From: Bradyrhizobium lablabi
GTDB lineage: Bacteria > Pseudomonadota > Alphaproteobacteria > Rhizobiales > Xanthobacteraceae
NCBI RefSeq assembly: GCF_900141755.1
Contig: NZ_LT670844.1
Coordinates: forward strand, 2,108,001 to 2,172,000
Direction: 5' to 3'
Length of the DNA stretch: 64,000 nucleotides
The stretch's first letter is position 1. Every line of letters begins with the position of its first letter. Made by a program: the position numbers and the translations under genes. Below, one piece after another: positions 1-9,689 of the stretch. The notes beneath the pieces were generated by a model. That model had not been told where the DNA came from and made no database searches. It saw only the letters and a list, made by a program, of their open reading frames with translations.

Positions 1-6
1 TGTAAA

Positions 7-22
7 GCGCCCTTTAGGGCGC
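7..22 (-). terminator. possible terminator hairpin at window edge
   Basis: Perfect 6-bp stem (GCGCCC / GGGCGC) around a TAAA loop, followed on the minus strand by TTTACA. It could end the minus-strand transcript that carries the Toprim gene, about 160 nt downstream of that gene's stop. The T-run is short, so this is weak. I see no gene between the hairpin and position 184. Confidence 0.3.
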
Positions 23-184
23 GACGGAAAATAGTCGGCGGACGCCATTGCGTGGCCGGACCGCTTGCCGCAGGGTCGCCCTCTCAAGAAGGCCGTGAGC
101 GCGGCCCTCTCCGACAACAGAAGAAGCCTCGGGATTGATGGCGCATCGTCAGAGCGGGATACCTGCGTCATCCCCTGTTCCGGT

Positions 185-1225
185 CTAAACCCTCGTACTC
201 AAGAACCGGACCGCGTCTTCAGGGGCGAGCTGGATGCGCAACGCTGCACGCAGGGCGTTGATGTCGAAGTTCCGCAGATCCTCGTTGAAGTCCCCACACT
301 GCGGCGACAGCACGATCGCCTCGATCCTTGCCACCCGTGTTCGGCCGATCAAGCCGTTCATCGCGCCATCGCCGGCGCGATCGTCGTCACGGACGATATA
401 GAGACGCCGTAACGTTGCCGGGAACAGGATGGCTCCGAGATGCGCGGCCGAGAGTGCAGCCACCATCGCCATGGTGGGCATGACGCAGCGGAGCGACAGC
501 ATGGTCTCGATGCCCTCGCCAGCCGCCATTACGTCGCCTGCCGGACCGAAACGGACCGCATGCCCGAGAAGGTGACCCATCGCGCGGCGTGGGGTATCGA
601 CCGGCGCCTTGTCGCGCCCGGACGGATCGAGCCAGGTACGGTGCGCGCCGGTGATGTGGCCCTGAAGATCGGTGACAGCAGCGATCATCGCCGGCCAGAT
701 TTCGGTCAGTGCGTCTGCCTCGGGACGATAGTAACAGCGTGGATGGAATCGCAGGCTACCTATACCATGCAGGTTAGTGATGCCGCGTCTCCGCAGGTAA
801 GTCTCGACGACCGTCCCGACCATCGGCTTCGACTTGGCGAACAAACGCCGTGCCGATTCCGGCGAGCCAGTCGGCGCAGCAGACCAACGCGGTCGATAGT
901 CCGACTCCGGCTCGGATCGCGGCAGGCTTAGAAAGCGTCGCGCCTCGTCAGCAACATCGTGGAAATCGACGAGGCCGCAACTTTCGCGGATAACGTCGAG
1001 CAGATCGCCGTGCTCACCGGTTGCCGCGTCGGTCCATTTACCGGCGGGGCGGCCGCCGGTGGCGCCGCTTTTCAGGCGGACGAACATCGATCGGCCCGTC
1101 GTGTTCCTGACATCCCCGACCTGCCAGTAATTTCCAACCCGCCGCCCGTTGGAGAGATAATGACGGCACACCGCCTCGGCCTCGCGCGCGAGACGATGTG
1201 CCAGCTCTGCCGCGTTGCGCGGCAT
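185..1225 (-). CDS. Toprim-domain protein (DUF7146/primase-like)
   Basis: 346 aa. The C-terminal half carries a Toprim signature: GEGIE at residues 236-240 (catalytic Glu) and RDDDRAG at 279-285 (metal-binding Asp pair). The N-terminal part has the DVRNTTGRSMFVRL segment typical of phage/plasmid primase-like Toprim proteins. Toprim domains catalyse DNA-strand breakage or primer synthesis, and plasmid/ICE versions are thought to act in replication or strand processing. I chose the ATG at 1225 because it lies 1 nt past the helicase stop (1227-1229), which implies translational coupling. A longer reading to 1318 would overlap the helicase gene. It is the last gene of a two-gene minus-strand operon. 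The exact biochemical role is not known. Confidence 0.8.
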   Translation of the reverse strand: MPRNAAELAHRLAREAEAVCRHYLSNGRRVGNYWQVGDVRNTTGRSMFVRLKSGATGGRPAGKWTDAATGEHGDLLDVIRESCGLVDFHDVADEARRFLSLPRSEPESDYRPRWSAAPTGSPESARRLFAKSKPMVGTVVETYLRRRGITNLHGIGSLRFHPRCYYRPEADALTEIWPAMIAAVTDLQGHITGAHRTWLDPSGRDKAPVDTPRRAMGHLLGHAVRFGPAGDVMAAGEGIETMLSLRCVMPTMAMVAALSAAHLGAILFPATLRRLYIVRDDDRAGDGAMNGLIGRTRVARIEAIVLSPQCGDFNEDLRNFDINALRAALRIQLAPEDAVRFLSTRV

Positions 1226-1226
1226 G

Positions 1227-4200
1227 TCACGCCGCCGCCCGATCGGCGACCCGCGCAATCGGATAGCACCCCAGAACCTTGGCCAGGATCGCAGGACCGG
1301 TCGCATCGACCGGGACAAAGAAACGCAGCTTCCACGAAATGATCTCGCCGAACAGACCGTAGGCGCGCAGCCGGTCCCGCATCGGCTCGGAAAAACCGGT
1401 TAACTCGATCCGGTTCACACCCATCACGCGGACGCGCCTGACTTGAAGACCCTCAGCGAGATCGAGGATGGCCTTGCCATCGATCAGCGCGGTGAAGGCG
1501 TCGTCCGGCGAAAGATTCGACGTCCCGGCTTCCAGCGCACCGGCGACCCACGCGGGTGAGACCTTGCGGCCAATGATGCGCTCGCCGCTGTCGGTCTGGA
1601 GCCGATACACCCGCGTCGACTCGTTCGGCAGGCGCTTCCAGATCGGCAACAGCAAGCCCGCAACGATATGGATCTCGCTATTTGTGAACTCCGGAACCTC
1701 GGCGATTTCGGCCGCCCAGGCACGGGCGAAGGTGTCGCGATCGACTTCCCGCCAATGGGTCTGCGGCATCATTGCCAGCGGTATGGTCGGATGTTCCATC
1801 GGGCGGATCAGGCGAACCCGGCGTTCGACCTCGCCGTCGTCGAGCATCAGACTTCGGGCCGGAATCTGAACGGCGGCGCGGCCCGACTGGCTGTTGACCA
1901 GAGCAACCGCGCGGGGATTGGAGAGACGCTCCAGCGCCTCATCGAGCGTCACCGGACGGTTACGCTCGCGCTGGGTAATGGTCAGCAGCCGTGTCTCGGC
2001 AGACGTGCCGGGATGGGTGTAGATCGTCTGCCGGTCAGCGACGACGAAGCTCTCGGCCGTCAGCGTCTCCAGTCCAACATCGTAACTGCCGGACGCGATG
2101 GCGCCCTCAATCCGTGCGGTCAGCAATTGCTCGAACGCGGTGAACAGGATGTTTTGGAGATCGATGGTCAGCGCCAGTAGGCGATTGAGGAACGTCGTGA
2201 TCGGCGGAAACTCGTCCTTGATTCCGTTGGAGTCGGTGAGCTTCAGCCCGGTCGCGTCCTCGAACGCCCCTAGCGAACAATCCCTGACCTTGCCGGTGAC
2301 CAGCAGGACGTAGAGCTGGCGCAACGCATCGCGCGCGTAGTGACTTTCGAGATTGTCTTCGGGGCGGAACAGGCCCTGCCCGCCGGTCTGGCGCTGGCCT
2401 TTGGTAATGGCGCCCAACGTGTCGAGACGCCGCGCGATGGTCGACAGGAAGCGCTTTTCGGCCTTCACATTGGTGGCGATGGGCCGGAAGAGCGGCGGTT
2501 GCGCCTGGTTGGTACGGTTGGTGCGGCCCAATCCCTGGATGGCCGCGTCGGCTTTCCATCCGGCCTCTAGGAGATAATGCGTCCGCAAGCGCCGATTCTT
2601 CGCCGACAGCTCGGCGTGATAGGAGCGGCCCGTGCCGCCCGCGTCGGAGAAGACGAGGATGCGCTTGACGTCGTCCATGAATGCCTGGGTCTCGCCGAGG
2701 TTGGCGGAGCCGGCGCGATTCTCGACGACGAGGCGGTCGACGCCATCAGATCCGGTCTTGCGGATGATCCTCCGGGAGCGGCCCGTCACCTCGGCCACGA
2801 TGTCGGTGCCAAAACGCTGCACGATCTGGTCGAGCGCGCCGTGAACCGGCGTCAACGACGCCAACTTCTCGATCAAGCGATCACGACGCGCGACGGCGTC
2901 CCGGCATTGTACCGGCTGGCCATCTCGGAAGGCCGGTCGCGACGACAGGTTACCTTCGCCATCGGTAAAGGGCTCGTGGAGTTGGGTCGGGAAGCTGTGC
3001 GCCAGATAATCCAGCACATATTCGCGCGGCGTAATGTCGACCTGGACATCGCCCCATTCCTCGGTCGGGATTTCGGCAAGCCGACGTTCCATCAACGCCT
3101 CGCCGGTCGAGACGATCTGGATCACGGCGGCATGGCCGTCCCTCAGATCGCGCTCGACTGCCGCGATCAGCGACGGCGTCTTCATCGCCGTGATGAGATG
3201 ATTGAAGAAACGCTGTTTCGCCGATTCGAACGCTGATTTGGCGGCGGACTTGGCCTGCCCATTCAGCGTGCCGGTCGCGCCGGTGATGTTCGCCGCCCGC
3301 ATGGCCGCGGCGAGATTGTTATGAATGATCGCGAAGGCGCCGGCATAGCTGTCATAGATGCGGATTTGCTCATCCGTGAGCTGATGCTCGATCAGCTCAT
3401 ACTCGATGCCTTCGTAGGACAGCGACCGCGCCGTGTAGAGACCAAGCGCCTTGAGGTCGCGCGCCAGCACCTCCATCGCCGCGACGCCGCCCGCCTCGAT
3501 TGCCTCAACGAACTCGCTGCGCGTCGCGAACGGAAAGTCCTCGCCACCCCACAGCCCGAGGCGCTGGGCATAGGCGAGGTTATGAACTGTGGTGGCGCCG
3601 GTCGCCGAGACATAGACGATGCGCGCGTTAGGTAGGGCATGCTGAAGGCGAAGCCCCGCGCGACCCTGCTGCGACGCGGCCTGGTCGCCGCGTTCGCCCT
3701 TGCCGCCTGCGGCATTCTGCATCGCGTGGCTCTCATCGAAAATGATGACACCATCAAAATCGGCGCCCACCCATTCCACGATCTGTTTGACCCGAGAAGC
3801 CTTCTCGTCGCGCGCGTCGGATCGCAGCGTGGCGTAGGTGGTGAAAAGGACGCCCTGCTCCAGACAGATCGGCGCGCCCTGGCGGAAGCGCGACAGCGGC
3901 GTGACCAGCAGCCGTTCCATGCCGAGCGCCGACCAGTCACGCTGGGCGTCCTCGATTAGCTTGTCGGACTTGCTGATCCACACCGCGCGGCGGCGGCCCT
4001 TCAGCCAGTTGTCGAGCAGGATGCCGGCGACCTGACGGCCCTTCCCGGCGCCGGTGCCGTCTCCCAAAAACCAGCCGCGCCGGAAACGCACGGCATTGTC
4101 TGCGTCCTCGCGCGCCGCGCAGACGAGGTCAAAAGTCTCGTCAACAGTCCATGATCCCGCAAGGAGCTGGGAATGCGCCTCGCCCGCATAAATGACCGAC

Positions 4201-5579
4201 TCAAGCTGCGCATCGGACAGCAGAGCTTTGGTAATGGTATCCATCGGAAGGTGCGGCCGATAGGACGGGACCGGCGGCGCCACCGAGGCCATAGCGGCGG
4301 ATTGGACCAGCCTGGTGGGATGTGGCTGGGAACCGGGAATACGGATCGATTGAAGTGCATATTCTTCGTAAAGCGCATCGGTGATCCGGCCACCTTCAGC
4401 CGGTGTCCAAGCAACGGTCTCATAGACGAGTTCAGCCGCTGCGGGATCCGCTGTACGAGCCGCGACGCCGGACGGACGGATAACATGGGCGCGGACCGGT
4501 CCCGAAATGGACGGACGCGTGATCGACGGAGCTGCGGCAACAGCCGTTGCGATCGGCAGCCGTGCCGGAACGTACTCCGTGACCCATCCGAGCAGCGTGG
4601 CAACGTCTTGCGCCACGTCGAGAGGCGACGGAAACGTTATCGCGTCGACCGCAGGCAACCGATCAATCACGGTCAGCCGCGTCTCGATGGTGGTGCCGTG
4701 CTTGGCGAACACCGCGCCAGCAATGGCGGCGGTGAAGACGACTCGCCCCCGTTCCTGCAACCGGACGAAAGCGTCGGTCCAGACCGGGTTGTCCGGGGAG
4801 CAACTCGCTCCGGTGATTGCGACCAGCCGACCGCCTTCAGGGAGCCTCGCCAAGGCCGACGCGATATGTCGCAAGGCAGCGTCGGCCATGCGGCGATCGA
4901 CGTTGGTGACGACCGAGAATGGCGGGTTCATCAGCACGACGCTTGGCTTGATGGCGGTGTCAAGATGATCATCGATGTGCGCAGCGTCTAAGCGCGTCAC
5001 AGGCATACCGGGAAAGAGACGTGAAAGAAGTCCAGCGCGGGTTTCGGCGAGTTCGTTGAGAGCGAGCGATGCGCCCGACAGCTCGGCCAGGATCGCGAGC
5101 AGACCTGTACCGGCGGAAGGCTCCAGCACAATGTCCGCCGGGGTTATCGCGGCCGCGGCGCTCGCTGCGAAGCCGAGCGCGATGGGTGTGCTAAACTGCT
5201 GAAGCGCCTCGCTCTCTTCCGAACGGCGGGTGTGGGTGGGAAGAAGCCCGGCGATCTTTGCCAGCATCGGCAGCATCGCGGCAGGAGAATCGGCACGCGC
5301 GCGCATGGCCGGACCGAACTTGCGAAGGAACAGAACGGTGACCGCCTCACAGGCGTCGTAGGCCGTCTTCCAGTCCCATCCACCATCGGCGTCGGAGGTG
5401 CTAAAGGCGTTTTCCATCGCCGTGCGCAACATCGGCGCATCGACGCGCTGACCGCGCTCTAGATGTAGAAGAAGCTGTTGCGCGGCGCTAGCGATCGCGT
5501 CGGCCTTGTTCAGAGAGGTGGGCGTAACGGGAAGAGGCGCGGCCCCAACAGCGGCCACGGATGCGGGAATGATCGTCAT
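1227..5579 (-). CDS. strawberry notch-type helicase with N-terminal methyltransferase fold
   Basis: 1450 aa. Residues 150-225 look like an N6-adenine-type methyltransferase fold, with EPSAGTG (153-159) as SAM motif I and NPPF (218-221) as the catalytic motif. A superfamily-2 helicase follows: Walker A GDGTGAGKG (506-514), Walker B-like DESH (615-618) and a C-terminal helicase half with a SDAGGTGRS segment. This order is characteristic of the strawberry notch (SNO) proteins carried by rhizobial plasmids and ICEs, next to Toprim, ParB and ArdC genes. The likely role is DNA remodelling or modification during element maintenance or transfer (inference). The start at 5579 follows a structured leader, and the upstream in-frame codons read through that leader. 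There are no frameshifts, so the gene appears intact. Confidence 0.85.
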   Translation of the reverse strand: MTIIPASVAAVGAAPLPVTPTSLNKADAIASAAQQLLLHLERGQRVDAPMLRTAMENAFSTSDADGGWDWKTAYDACEAVTVLFLRKFGPAMRARADSPAAMLPMLAKIAGLLPTHTRRSEESEALQQFSTPIALGFAASAAAAITPADIVLEPSAGTGLLAILAELSGASLALNELAETRAGLLSRLFPGMPVTRLDAAHIDDHLDTAIKPSVVLMNPPFSVVTNVDRRMADAALRHIASALARLPEGGRLVAITGASCSPDNPVWTDAFVRLQERGRVVFTAAIAGAVFAKHGTTIETRLTVIDRLPAVDAITFPSPLDVAQDVATLLGWVTEYVPARLPIATAVAAAPSITRPSISGPVRAHVIRPSGVAARTADPAAAELVYETVAWTPAEGGRITDALYEEYALQSIRIPGSQPHPTRLVQSAAMASVAPPVPSYRPHLPMDTITKALLSDAQLESVIYAGEAHSQLLAGSWTVDETFDLVCAAREDADNAVRFRRGWFLGDGTGAGKGRQVAGILLDNWLKGRRRAVWISKSDKLIEDAQRDWSALGMERLLVTPLSRFRQGAPICLEQGVLFTTYATLRSDARDEKASRVKQIVEWVGADFDGVIIFDESHAMQNAAGGKGERGDQAASQQGRAGLRLQHALPNARIVYVSATGATTVHNLAYAQRLGLWGGEDFPFATRSEFVEAIEAGGVAAMEVLARDLKALGLYTARSLSYEGIEYELIEHQLTDEQIRIYDSYAGAFAIIHNNLAAAMRAANITGATGTLNGQAKSAAKSAFESAKQRFFNHLITAMKTPSLIAAVERDLRDGHAAVIQIVSTGEALMERRLAEIPTEEWGDVQVDITPREYVLDYLAHSFPTQLHEPFTDGEGNLSSRPAFRDGQPVQCRDAVARRDRLIEKLASLTPVHGALDQIVQRFGTDIVAEVTGRSRRIIRKTGSDGVDRLVVENRAGSANLGETQAFMDDVKRILVFSDAGGTGRSYHAELSAKNRRLRTHYLLEAGWKADAAIQGLGRTNRTNQAQPPLFRPIATNVKAEKRFLSTIARRLDTLGAITKGQRQTGGQGLFRPEDNLESHYARDALRQLYVLLVTGKVRDCSLGAFEDATGLKLTDSNGIKDEFPPITTFLNRLLALTIDLQNILFTAFEQLLTARIEGAIASGSYDVGLETLTAESFVVADRQTIYTHPGTSAETRLLTITQRERNRPVTLDEALERLSNPRAVALVNSQSGRAAVQIPARSLMLDDGEVERRVRLIRPMEHPTIPLAMMPQTHWREVDRDTFARAWAAEIAEVPEFTNSEIHIVAGLLLPIWKRLPNESTRVYRLQTDSGERIIGRKVSPAWVAGALEAGTSNLSPDDAFTALIDGKAILDLAEGLQVRRVRVMGVNRIELTGFSEPMRDRLRAYGLFGEIISWKLRFFVPVDATGPAILAKVLGCYPIARVADRAAA

Positions 5580-5695
5580 GGAGGAAGCCTCGGAGAGCGG
5601 GGAAGGATCGAGCCGCAGGGCGCTCTCTCGACCGCGCCGGCTCAAACCCGTCCCGGCCTGCCTCTCCCTCTTACGGAGACGCTGACTGACCGCCA
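5580..5695 (-). ncRNA. structured 5' leader, divergent radC-motif-like copy
   Basis: Leader of the helicase gene. On the minus strand it begins with a purine-rich block (GTAAGAGGGAGAGG), then GACGGGTTTGAGCCG, an inner GCGC/GCGC hairpin and a closing CGGCTC that pairs with GAGCCG. Block order and sequence match the leaders in front of the ParB and ArdC genes (8611-8700, 9690-9780), but the GACGGG/CCCGTC outer stem is not conserved here. Context (5' UTRs of DNA-processing and anti-restriction genes) is that described for the radC RNA motif. Family membership is inferred, not tested. Confidence 0.5.
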
Positions 5696-5808
5696 AGAAG
5701 ATGCAGGCCTAGTTGCTCCGCACCGAGGAAGTGAAGGAAACAGCGCTTTCGTCTCATGACTCGGCGCGCTATCTTTCTGCCCATCGAGAATCGCAACAAA
5801 GTGACGAG

Positions 5809-6003
5809 ATGAACGACCAAGAGCTCAAACGACGAGTCACTACGCCAGCCGAACGAGAGGCGCTGAAAGTGTTCAGGCGAGTTGAGGCCGAGAAGGCCAT
5901 GACCGAGCACGAGAAGGCGCAAAAGGCGCTCAACGAAAATCGCGAGCGCCTTAAGGCGTTGCGATTGGCGCGGGACGCTGCCGAAAAGGCAAAGAGAACA
6001 TGA
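5809..6003 (+). CDS. small charged helical protein
   Basis: 64 aa, rich in Glu, Lys and Arg, and predicted to be one long helix or coiled coil. The ORF extends upstream to 5713, but the ATG at 5809, preceded by GTGACGAG, gives the more plausible product. Its stop overlaps the start of the next gene by 4 nt (ATGA), so the two are probably translationally coupled. It is divergent from the helicase operon. I do not recognise a family, and short proteins of this type are frequent beside ICE maintenance genes. Confidence 0.55.
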   Translation: MNDQELKRRVTTPAEREALKVFRRVEAEKAMTEHEKAQKALNENRERLKALRLARDAAEKAKRT

Positions 6004-6338
6004 CGCCCACGCTTTTTCCTTCGGTCTTTACGATCGAGATCGGCGGCATCCCAACGGTGACGTTCGAAGCAAAGAGCTTGCGTGAAGCAAGCGAGATCTG
6101 CGACGCGCCGTGGCTACGAGAAGATTTCGCATCAGCGCATTCCAATGGTGCACCGCTATGGGACGGCAAAGCTCAGCTGAGAGCGCGCATGGGTTACGAG
6201 GGCGAGATCGCGACATTCGGCGACGCTTCCAAAGACGCTCAGCCATCCGATGGAATGTTGCTGGTCTATCTCATCGAATTGGACGACAACGACAGCGCAG
6301 AGGGTTCCGAACCCAGTTTATTTACGCAACAAGGCTGA
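6000..6338 (+). CDS. hypothetical acidic protein
   Basis: 112 aa, acidic towards the C-terminus (ELDDNDSAEGSE). The ATG overlaps the preceding stop as ATGA, which supports a two-gene plus-strand operon. The N-terminal segment (IEIGGIPTVTFEAKS) suggests a small beta-rich fold. There are no membrane segments or recognisable catalytic motifs. It ends about 145 nt before the convergent end of the ParB-like gene, with a bidirectional hairpin in between. Function unknown. Confidence 0.6.
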   Translation: MTPTLFPSVFTIEIGGIPTVTFEAKSLREASEICDAPWLREDFASAHSNGAPLWDGKAQLRARMGYEGEIATFGDASKDAQPSDGMLLVYLIELDDNDSAEGSEPSLFTQQG

Positions 6339-6398
6339 GAAGCGACGGTAGAAGATTTCGTGCAAGCGGGGTCATGGATGACGCTTTTGTTCCTCGAA

Positions 6399-6428
6399 AG
6401 AAAAAGCCCGGCACAGAATGCCGGGCTT
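6399..6428 (-). terminator. rho-independent terminator of the ParB-like gene
   Basis: A 10-bp perfect stem (AAGCCCGGCA / TGCCGGGCTT) with a 5-nt loop. On the minus strand it runs into TTTTTC. It lies between two convergent genes and may also slow plus-strand transcripts, but the T-run serves the minus strand. Confidence 0.8.
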
Positions 6429-6483
6429 GGGACGGACCAAGGATAAGGAGATGCGGGCTGGTCGGAGCGCCGCACCTGGTAGA

Positions 6484-8610
6484 TTATTCTGCCGCTATGA
6501 TGTGCGGCCGTTCGTCGTCGGCCTCGGTGTCAGCTTCGTCCTCGCCAGCCGCGAGGAACTCCGGTAACGCATCGGGATCTGCAGTGGGGTCTCCTACCGC
6601 GCCCACCTCATCGAGACGAAGTGGTTCAGGCAACCAGCCGGTTCCCTCGAGCAGTCTCTCGGCCTCCCGCACCATGTCGCTCTTTTTCAGGTGGTCGATG
6701 AGTTGGACTGAGTGCTCGCCCTTGGCTTCGCGCACTGCTTCGAGAATACGAGGCTTGGTGACTCGGCCGAGATAGTTGTCGACGGTCGGCTTCCAACCCA
6801 CTGCTGCCATGTCGAGTCCGACGGAGCGTGCAAGGACGTTGGCATGATCGAGCCTTCGGCGGACGCCGTGGGCGTTGACGCGGCCCTCATTGTAGCGGTT
6901 GGCCGGCTCATAGAGCGCATTGACCGCGGATGACGCGCAATGCGCGAACAACGCGGCCTGCTCTTTCCCGTCCAACGCCGTGAGGGCGTCCCAGAGGTCG
7001 CCTTCGTCCTTGGGAAGGCGGGCTTTCCATCCGTCCTGGCTCCCGTCGATAGCTTCCGCTGATGCACTCTCCTTCAAGCCGGGCGCTTGAGCGGGAAACG
7101 TCGGGGTCCGGATCGCAATTTCCAGGCAGCCGCTCGAGGATGCGAAGCGGTAGAAGGTTGCCAGGACAAAATTATGCAGCACCGCCTGGAAGGCGACAGC
7201 CGGATCGTTTGCCAGCGCGTTGCGCAATGCCAATGTGCGATGTGCGGTCAGCTCGGTGATGAGCCGATCCGGCAGCGGCTTGACCGTGTCGTCGTCCTCC
7301 TCCTCGACGGGTTCGGCTGGCGCGCCTCCGACCGTGATGACCGCGCGTTGGGCCACACCATTGGTAGTTGGCGCGTCGCCGTTCGTCTCTCCGTCGCCTT
7401 GTACCTCGCTTTCGGGATCGACGACGCTGGGTGCCTCGTCCTCCGGCCGCACGTAGCCACGGGCGATCGACAGCAAACCGTCGGCATCGATGCTGACGAA
7501 GACGCCGGCACGGGCGATCTCGGTCCGATCGTAGACGAGCGATCGAGTTTCGAAGACGGACCGCGCCGCCTCGATTTCTCCGAGACGCTGATCGATCTCG
7601 TCCGGCAGTTCGTCGGCGTCCTGGTAATCCTCCTCGATCTTGACATACTCGGCGTTGAGGGCGTCAAGCGTCGCGCGCTCCTCGTCCGTCAGATCAGCCA
7701 GTTCCCCCTCAATCTCTTGCAACCCGCTGGTGTGGCCGTACGGGAAATCGACCGCCACTGCGATCCACTTCCAGCCCTCAGCTGCGATCGTCTCGGCCTC
7801 GGCCTTCAGCCTCTCGGTGACCAGACGATCGAGCAGCGGCACATCCTGCAACCAGCCGCCATCGTCGTGTTCGAACAGATCCCGCATGACGGTGCCGCCG
7901 ACCTGCTCGTAAGCATCCAGTCCGATGAACTGCGCACGGCGGTCGGATGCACGAACGGTGTTCTCCGTCAGCATCCGGCGGATCTGGTACGGCTCATCGT
8001 AATTGGAGCGTTTCACATTTTCCCAGACCTGCTCCTGACGCGCCTGGTCGGCCGTGACCGAGAACGCCATCAACTGTTCGAGGGTCATGCCATCGTCGGC
8101 ATAGACGTCGTGCAACTTCGGCGACACTGACGCCAGACGCAGGCGCTGCTTGACGATCGCCGGCGAGACGAAGTGCCGCGCGGCGATATCCTCTTCGCTC
8201 ATGCCACCGTCACGCAACAGCTTGAACGCGCGGAACTGATCGAGCGGATGCAGACCAACCCGCTGGTCATTCTCGGCGAGGGAATCGTCCTCGGCGATAC
8301 CGCCATCGCGGACTACGCAGGGGACAGGTTGCGCCTTCGCCATACGCTTCTGCTTCACCAGCAGTTCCAGTGCGCGATAGCGGCGTCCGCCCGCCGGTAC
8401 CTCGAACATGCCGGTCTCCTGGCCGTCGGCATCGACTACCGCACGAACGCTCAGGCTTTGCAGCAGGGTGCGTTGAGCGATGCTCTCCGCCAGTTGCTCG
8501 ATCGAGACGCCAGCCTTCACGCGCCGGACGTTGGACTGGCTCAAGACCAGCTTGTTGAAGGGAATATCGCGGGAGGGACTGAGTTTGATTTTCTGAACGG
8601 TGCTTGCCAT
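6484..8610 (-). CDS. ParB/RepB/Spo0J-domain protein, large ICE/plasmid type
   Basis: 708 aa. The N-terminal ParB nuclease-like domain spans about residues 13-130, with PAGGRRYRAL at 72-81 (the GERR-type box that binds CTP in canonical ParB) and LAENDQRVGLHPLDQ around 111-125. A helix-turn-helix follows (about 137-162, EDIAARHFVSPAIVKQRLRL). The remaining 500 residues are an acidic, helical extension found in large ParB-like proteins of rhizobial plasmids and ICEs, which lack a partner ParA. No parA is visible here. The ATG at 8610 is chosen because the in-frame extension to 8742 covers the structured leader and overlaps the ArdC gene. The likely role is DNA binding in maintenance or regulation (inference). 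Confidence 0.85.
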   Translation of the reverse strand: MASTVQKIKLSPSRDIPFNKLVLSQSNVRRVKAGVSIEQLAESIAQRTLLQSLSVRAVVDADGQETGMFEVPAGGRRYRALELLVKQKRMAKAQPVPCVVRDGGIAEDDSLAENDQRVGLHPLDQFRAFKLLRDGGMSEEDIAARHFVSPAIVKQRLRLASVSPKLHDVYADDGMTLEQLMAFSVTADQARQEQVWENVKRSNYDEPYQIRRMLTENTVRASDRRAQFIGLDAYEQVGGTVMRDLFEHDDGGWLQDVPLLDRLVTERLKAEAETIAAEGWKWIAVAVDFPYGHTSGLQEIEGELADLTDEERATLDALNAEYVKIEEDYQDADELPDEIDQRLGEIEAARSVFETRSLVYDRTEIARAGVFVSIDADGLLSIARGYVRPEDEAPSVVDPESEVQGDGETNGDAPTTNGVAQRAVITVGGAPAEPVEEEDDDTVKPLPDRLITELTAHRTLALRNALANDPAVAFQAVLHNFVLATFYRFASSSGCLEIAIRTPTFPAQAPGLKESASAEAIDGSQDGWKARLPKDEGDLWDALTALDGKEQAALFAHCASSAVNALYEPANRYNEGRVNAHGVRRRLDHANVLARSVGLDMAAVGWKPTVDNYLGRVTKPRILEAVREAKGEHSVQLIDHLKKSDMVREAERLLEGTGWLPEPLRLDEVGAVGDPTADPDALPEFLAAGEDEADTEADDERPHIIAAE

Positions 8611-8700
8611 GTTGGATTCTCCACGACGGGCGGCCGAAAGACTCCCTCTCGGCCTCCAACCCGTCACAGACAATCCGGCTCTCCTCTCACTCTCTGACTG
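8611..8700 (-). ncRNA. structured 5' leader of ParB-like gene (radC-motif-like)
   Basis: On the minus strand an outer stem GACGGG / CCCGTC (8660-8665 with 8625-8630) encloses an inner stem GGCCGA / TCGGCC, separated by a TTGGA bulge. It is preceded by a purine-rich GAGAGTGAGAGGAGAG block. The closing strand ends 14 nt before the ATG and is followed by GGAG, so the structure could gate the ribosome binding site. A near copy precedes the ArdC gene. Resemblance to the radC RNA motif is from context and architecture only. Confidence 0.6.
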
Positions 8701-8738
8701 GCGACGGCGACCGAAAGCGGAAGCAGCGGGCTGACTCA

Positions 8739-9689
8739 TCACACCGCCTCCTCGTTGCCCTCTGCGACGGCGCCGATCGCGAGCGGCAGAAAGGAGAGCA
8801 GGAAATCGGCGGCCTTCGATGCCGCGCTCGCGGCGCGCACGACGGCGCGATTATCCTCGCGCAGCACCTCCAGCCAGGAACCGATGTAATCGGCATGCCG
8901 CACGGTCGGAACGATACCGAGCGAGGCGCAGACGAACGCGCCCGCCATTTCTGCAGCCAGTTCCTCGCGCGCGTAGGATTTGGAGCCGAATGAACCCGAG
9001 TGGTCGCGGTTAAGGCGGGATGCATGTCCGGTCCAATGACCGAGTTCATGGAATGCGGTCCTGTGCCAATTGATCGGTTCGAAATAAGCCGCTGGCGGCG
9101 GCACCTGCACAAAATCCCCCGTTGTGTTGTAGTAGGCGCGCGCGCCGCCGATGCGGAAATCCGCGCCGGTGGCGGCTATCAACGCCTCGGCTCGGGGCTC
9201 AGCCTGGCCTGGTGGCGGCGGGACGACCGAGGCAGCGACCCCCTCGGGCAAGCCATCGCACTGGTCCGTGTTGAAGACGGTAAAGCGCTTGAGAAACGGG
9301 ATAGCGCCTGGCTCTTCGCCGGCATCCGCTGCGCGCCGACGTTCGTCGTCTGGCGTGAAGCGATCGGCAAAGACGACGGTCGTTCCCCGTTCGCCCTTCC
9401 TGACGTGGCCGCCAAGCCCGAGCGCCTGACGAAAGGTGAGCCAGCTCTGTCCAGAGAAGCCGTAGTCGATAAGGGAACCCCATAGGATCAGTACATTAAT
9501 CCCGGAATATCCGCGCTGCGTGGCAGCGTTGCGTGGCATGGCGAGCGGCGCCTTGATCGCCGCCGTCCCCCAGGGCTGGACCCAAGGGATACGGCCGACC
9601 TCCAGCTCGGCGATGATCTTGTCGGTGATTTCGGTGTAAAGACTCGGGCGGTCGTTGCCGGCACGAACTCGGGCGGTGTGTCTGGACAT
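8739..9689 (-). CDS. ArdC-like anti-restriction protein with zincin domain
   Basis: 316 aa. The N-terminal half (about 15-140) matches the ArdC ssDNA-binding domain pattern (LYTEITDKIIAELEVGRIPW, NVLILWGS). The C-terminal half is a zinc metallopeptidase-like domain with HELGH at 214-218. ArdC proteins enter recipient cells with conjugating DNA and protect it from restriction, so the gene fits an ICE/plasmid maintenance module. The start at 9689 lies 13 nt after a structured leader with a GGAG box. It is separated from the ParB-like gene by that gene's own leader, so each probably has its own promoter. It appears intact. Confidence 0.85.
   Translation of the reverse strand: MSRHTARVRAGNDRPSLYTEITDKIIAELEVGRIPWVQPWGTAAIKAPLAMPRNAATQRGYSGINVLILWGSLIDYGFSGQSWLTFRQALGLGGHVRKGERGTTVVFADRFTPDDERRRAADAGEEPGAIPFLKRFTVFNTDQCDGLPEGVAASVVPPPPGQAEPRAEALIAATGADFRIGGARAYYNTTGDFVQVPPPAAYFEPINWHRTAFHELGHWTGHASRLNRDHSGSFGSKSYAREELAAEMAGAFVCASLGIVPTVRHADYIGSWLEVLREDNRAVVRAASAASKAADFLLSFLPLAIGAVAEGNEEAV

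Noticed and set aside
1227..5696. Longer helicase start at 5696 (and similarly 8742 for the ParB-like gene)
   Set aside because: The extra N-terminal codons lie in the structured leaders shared by three genes and are not protein-like.
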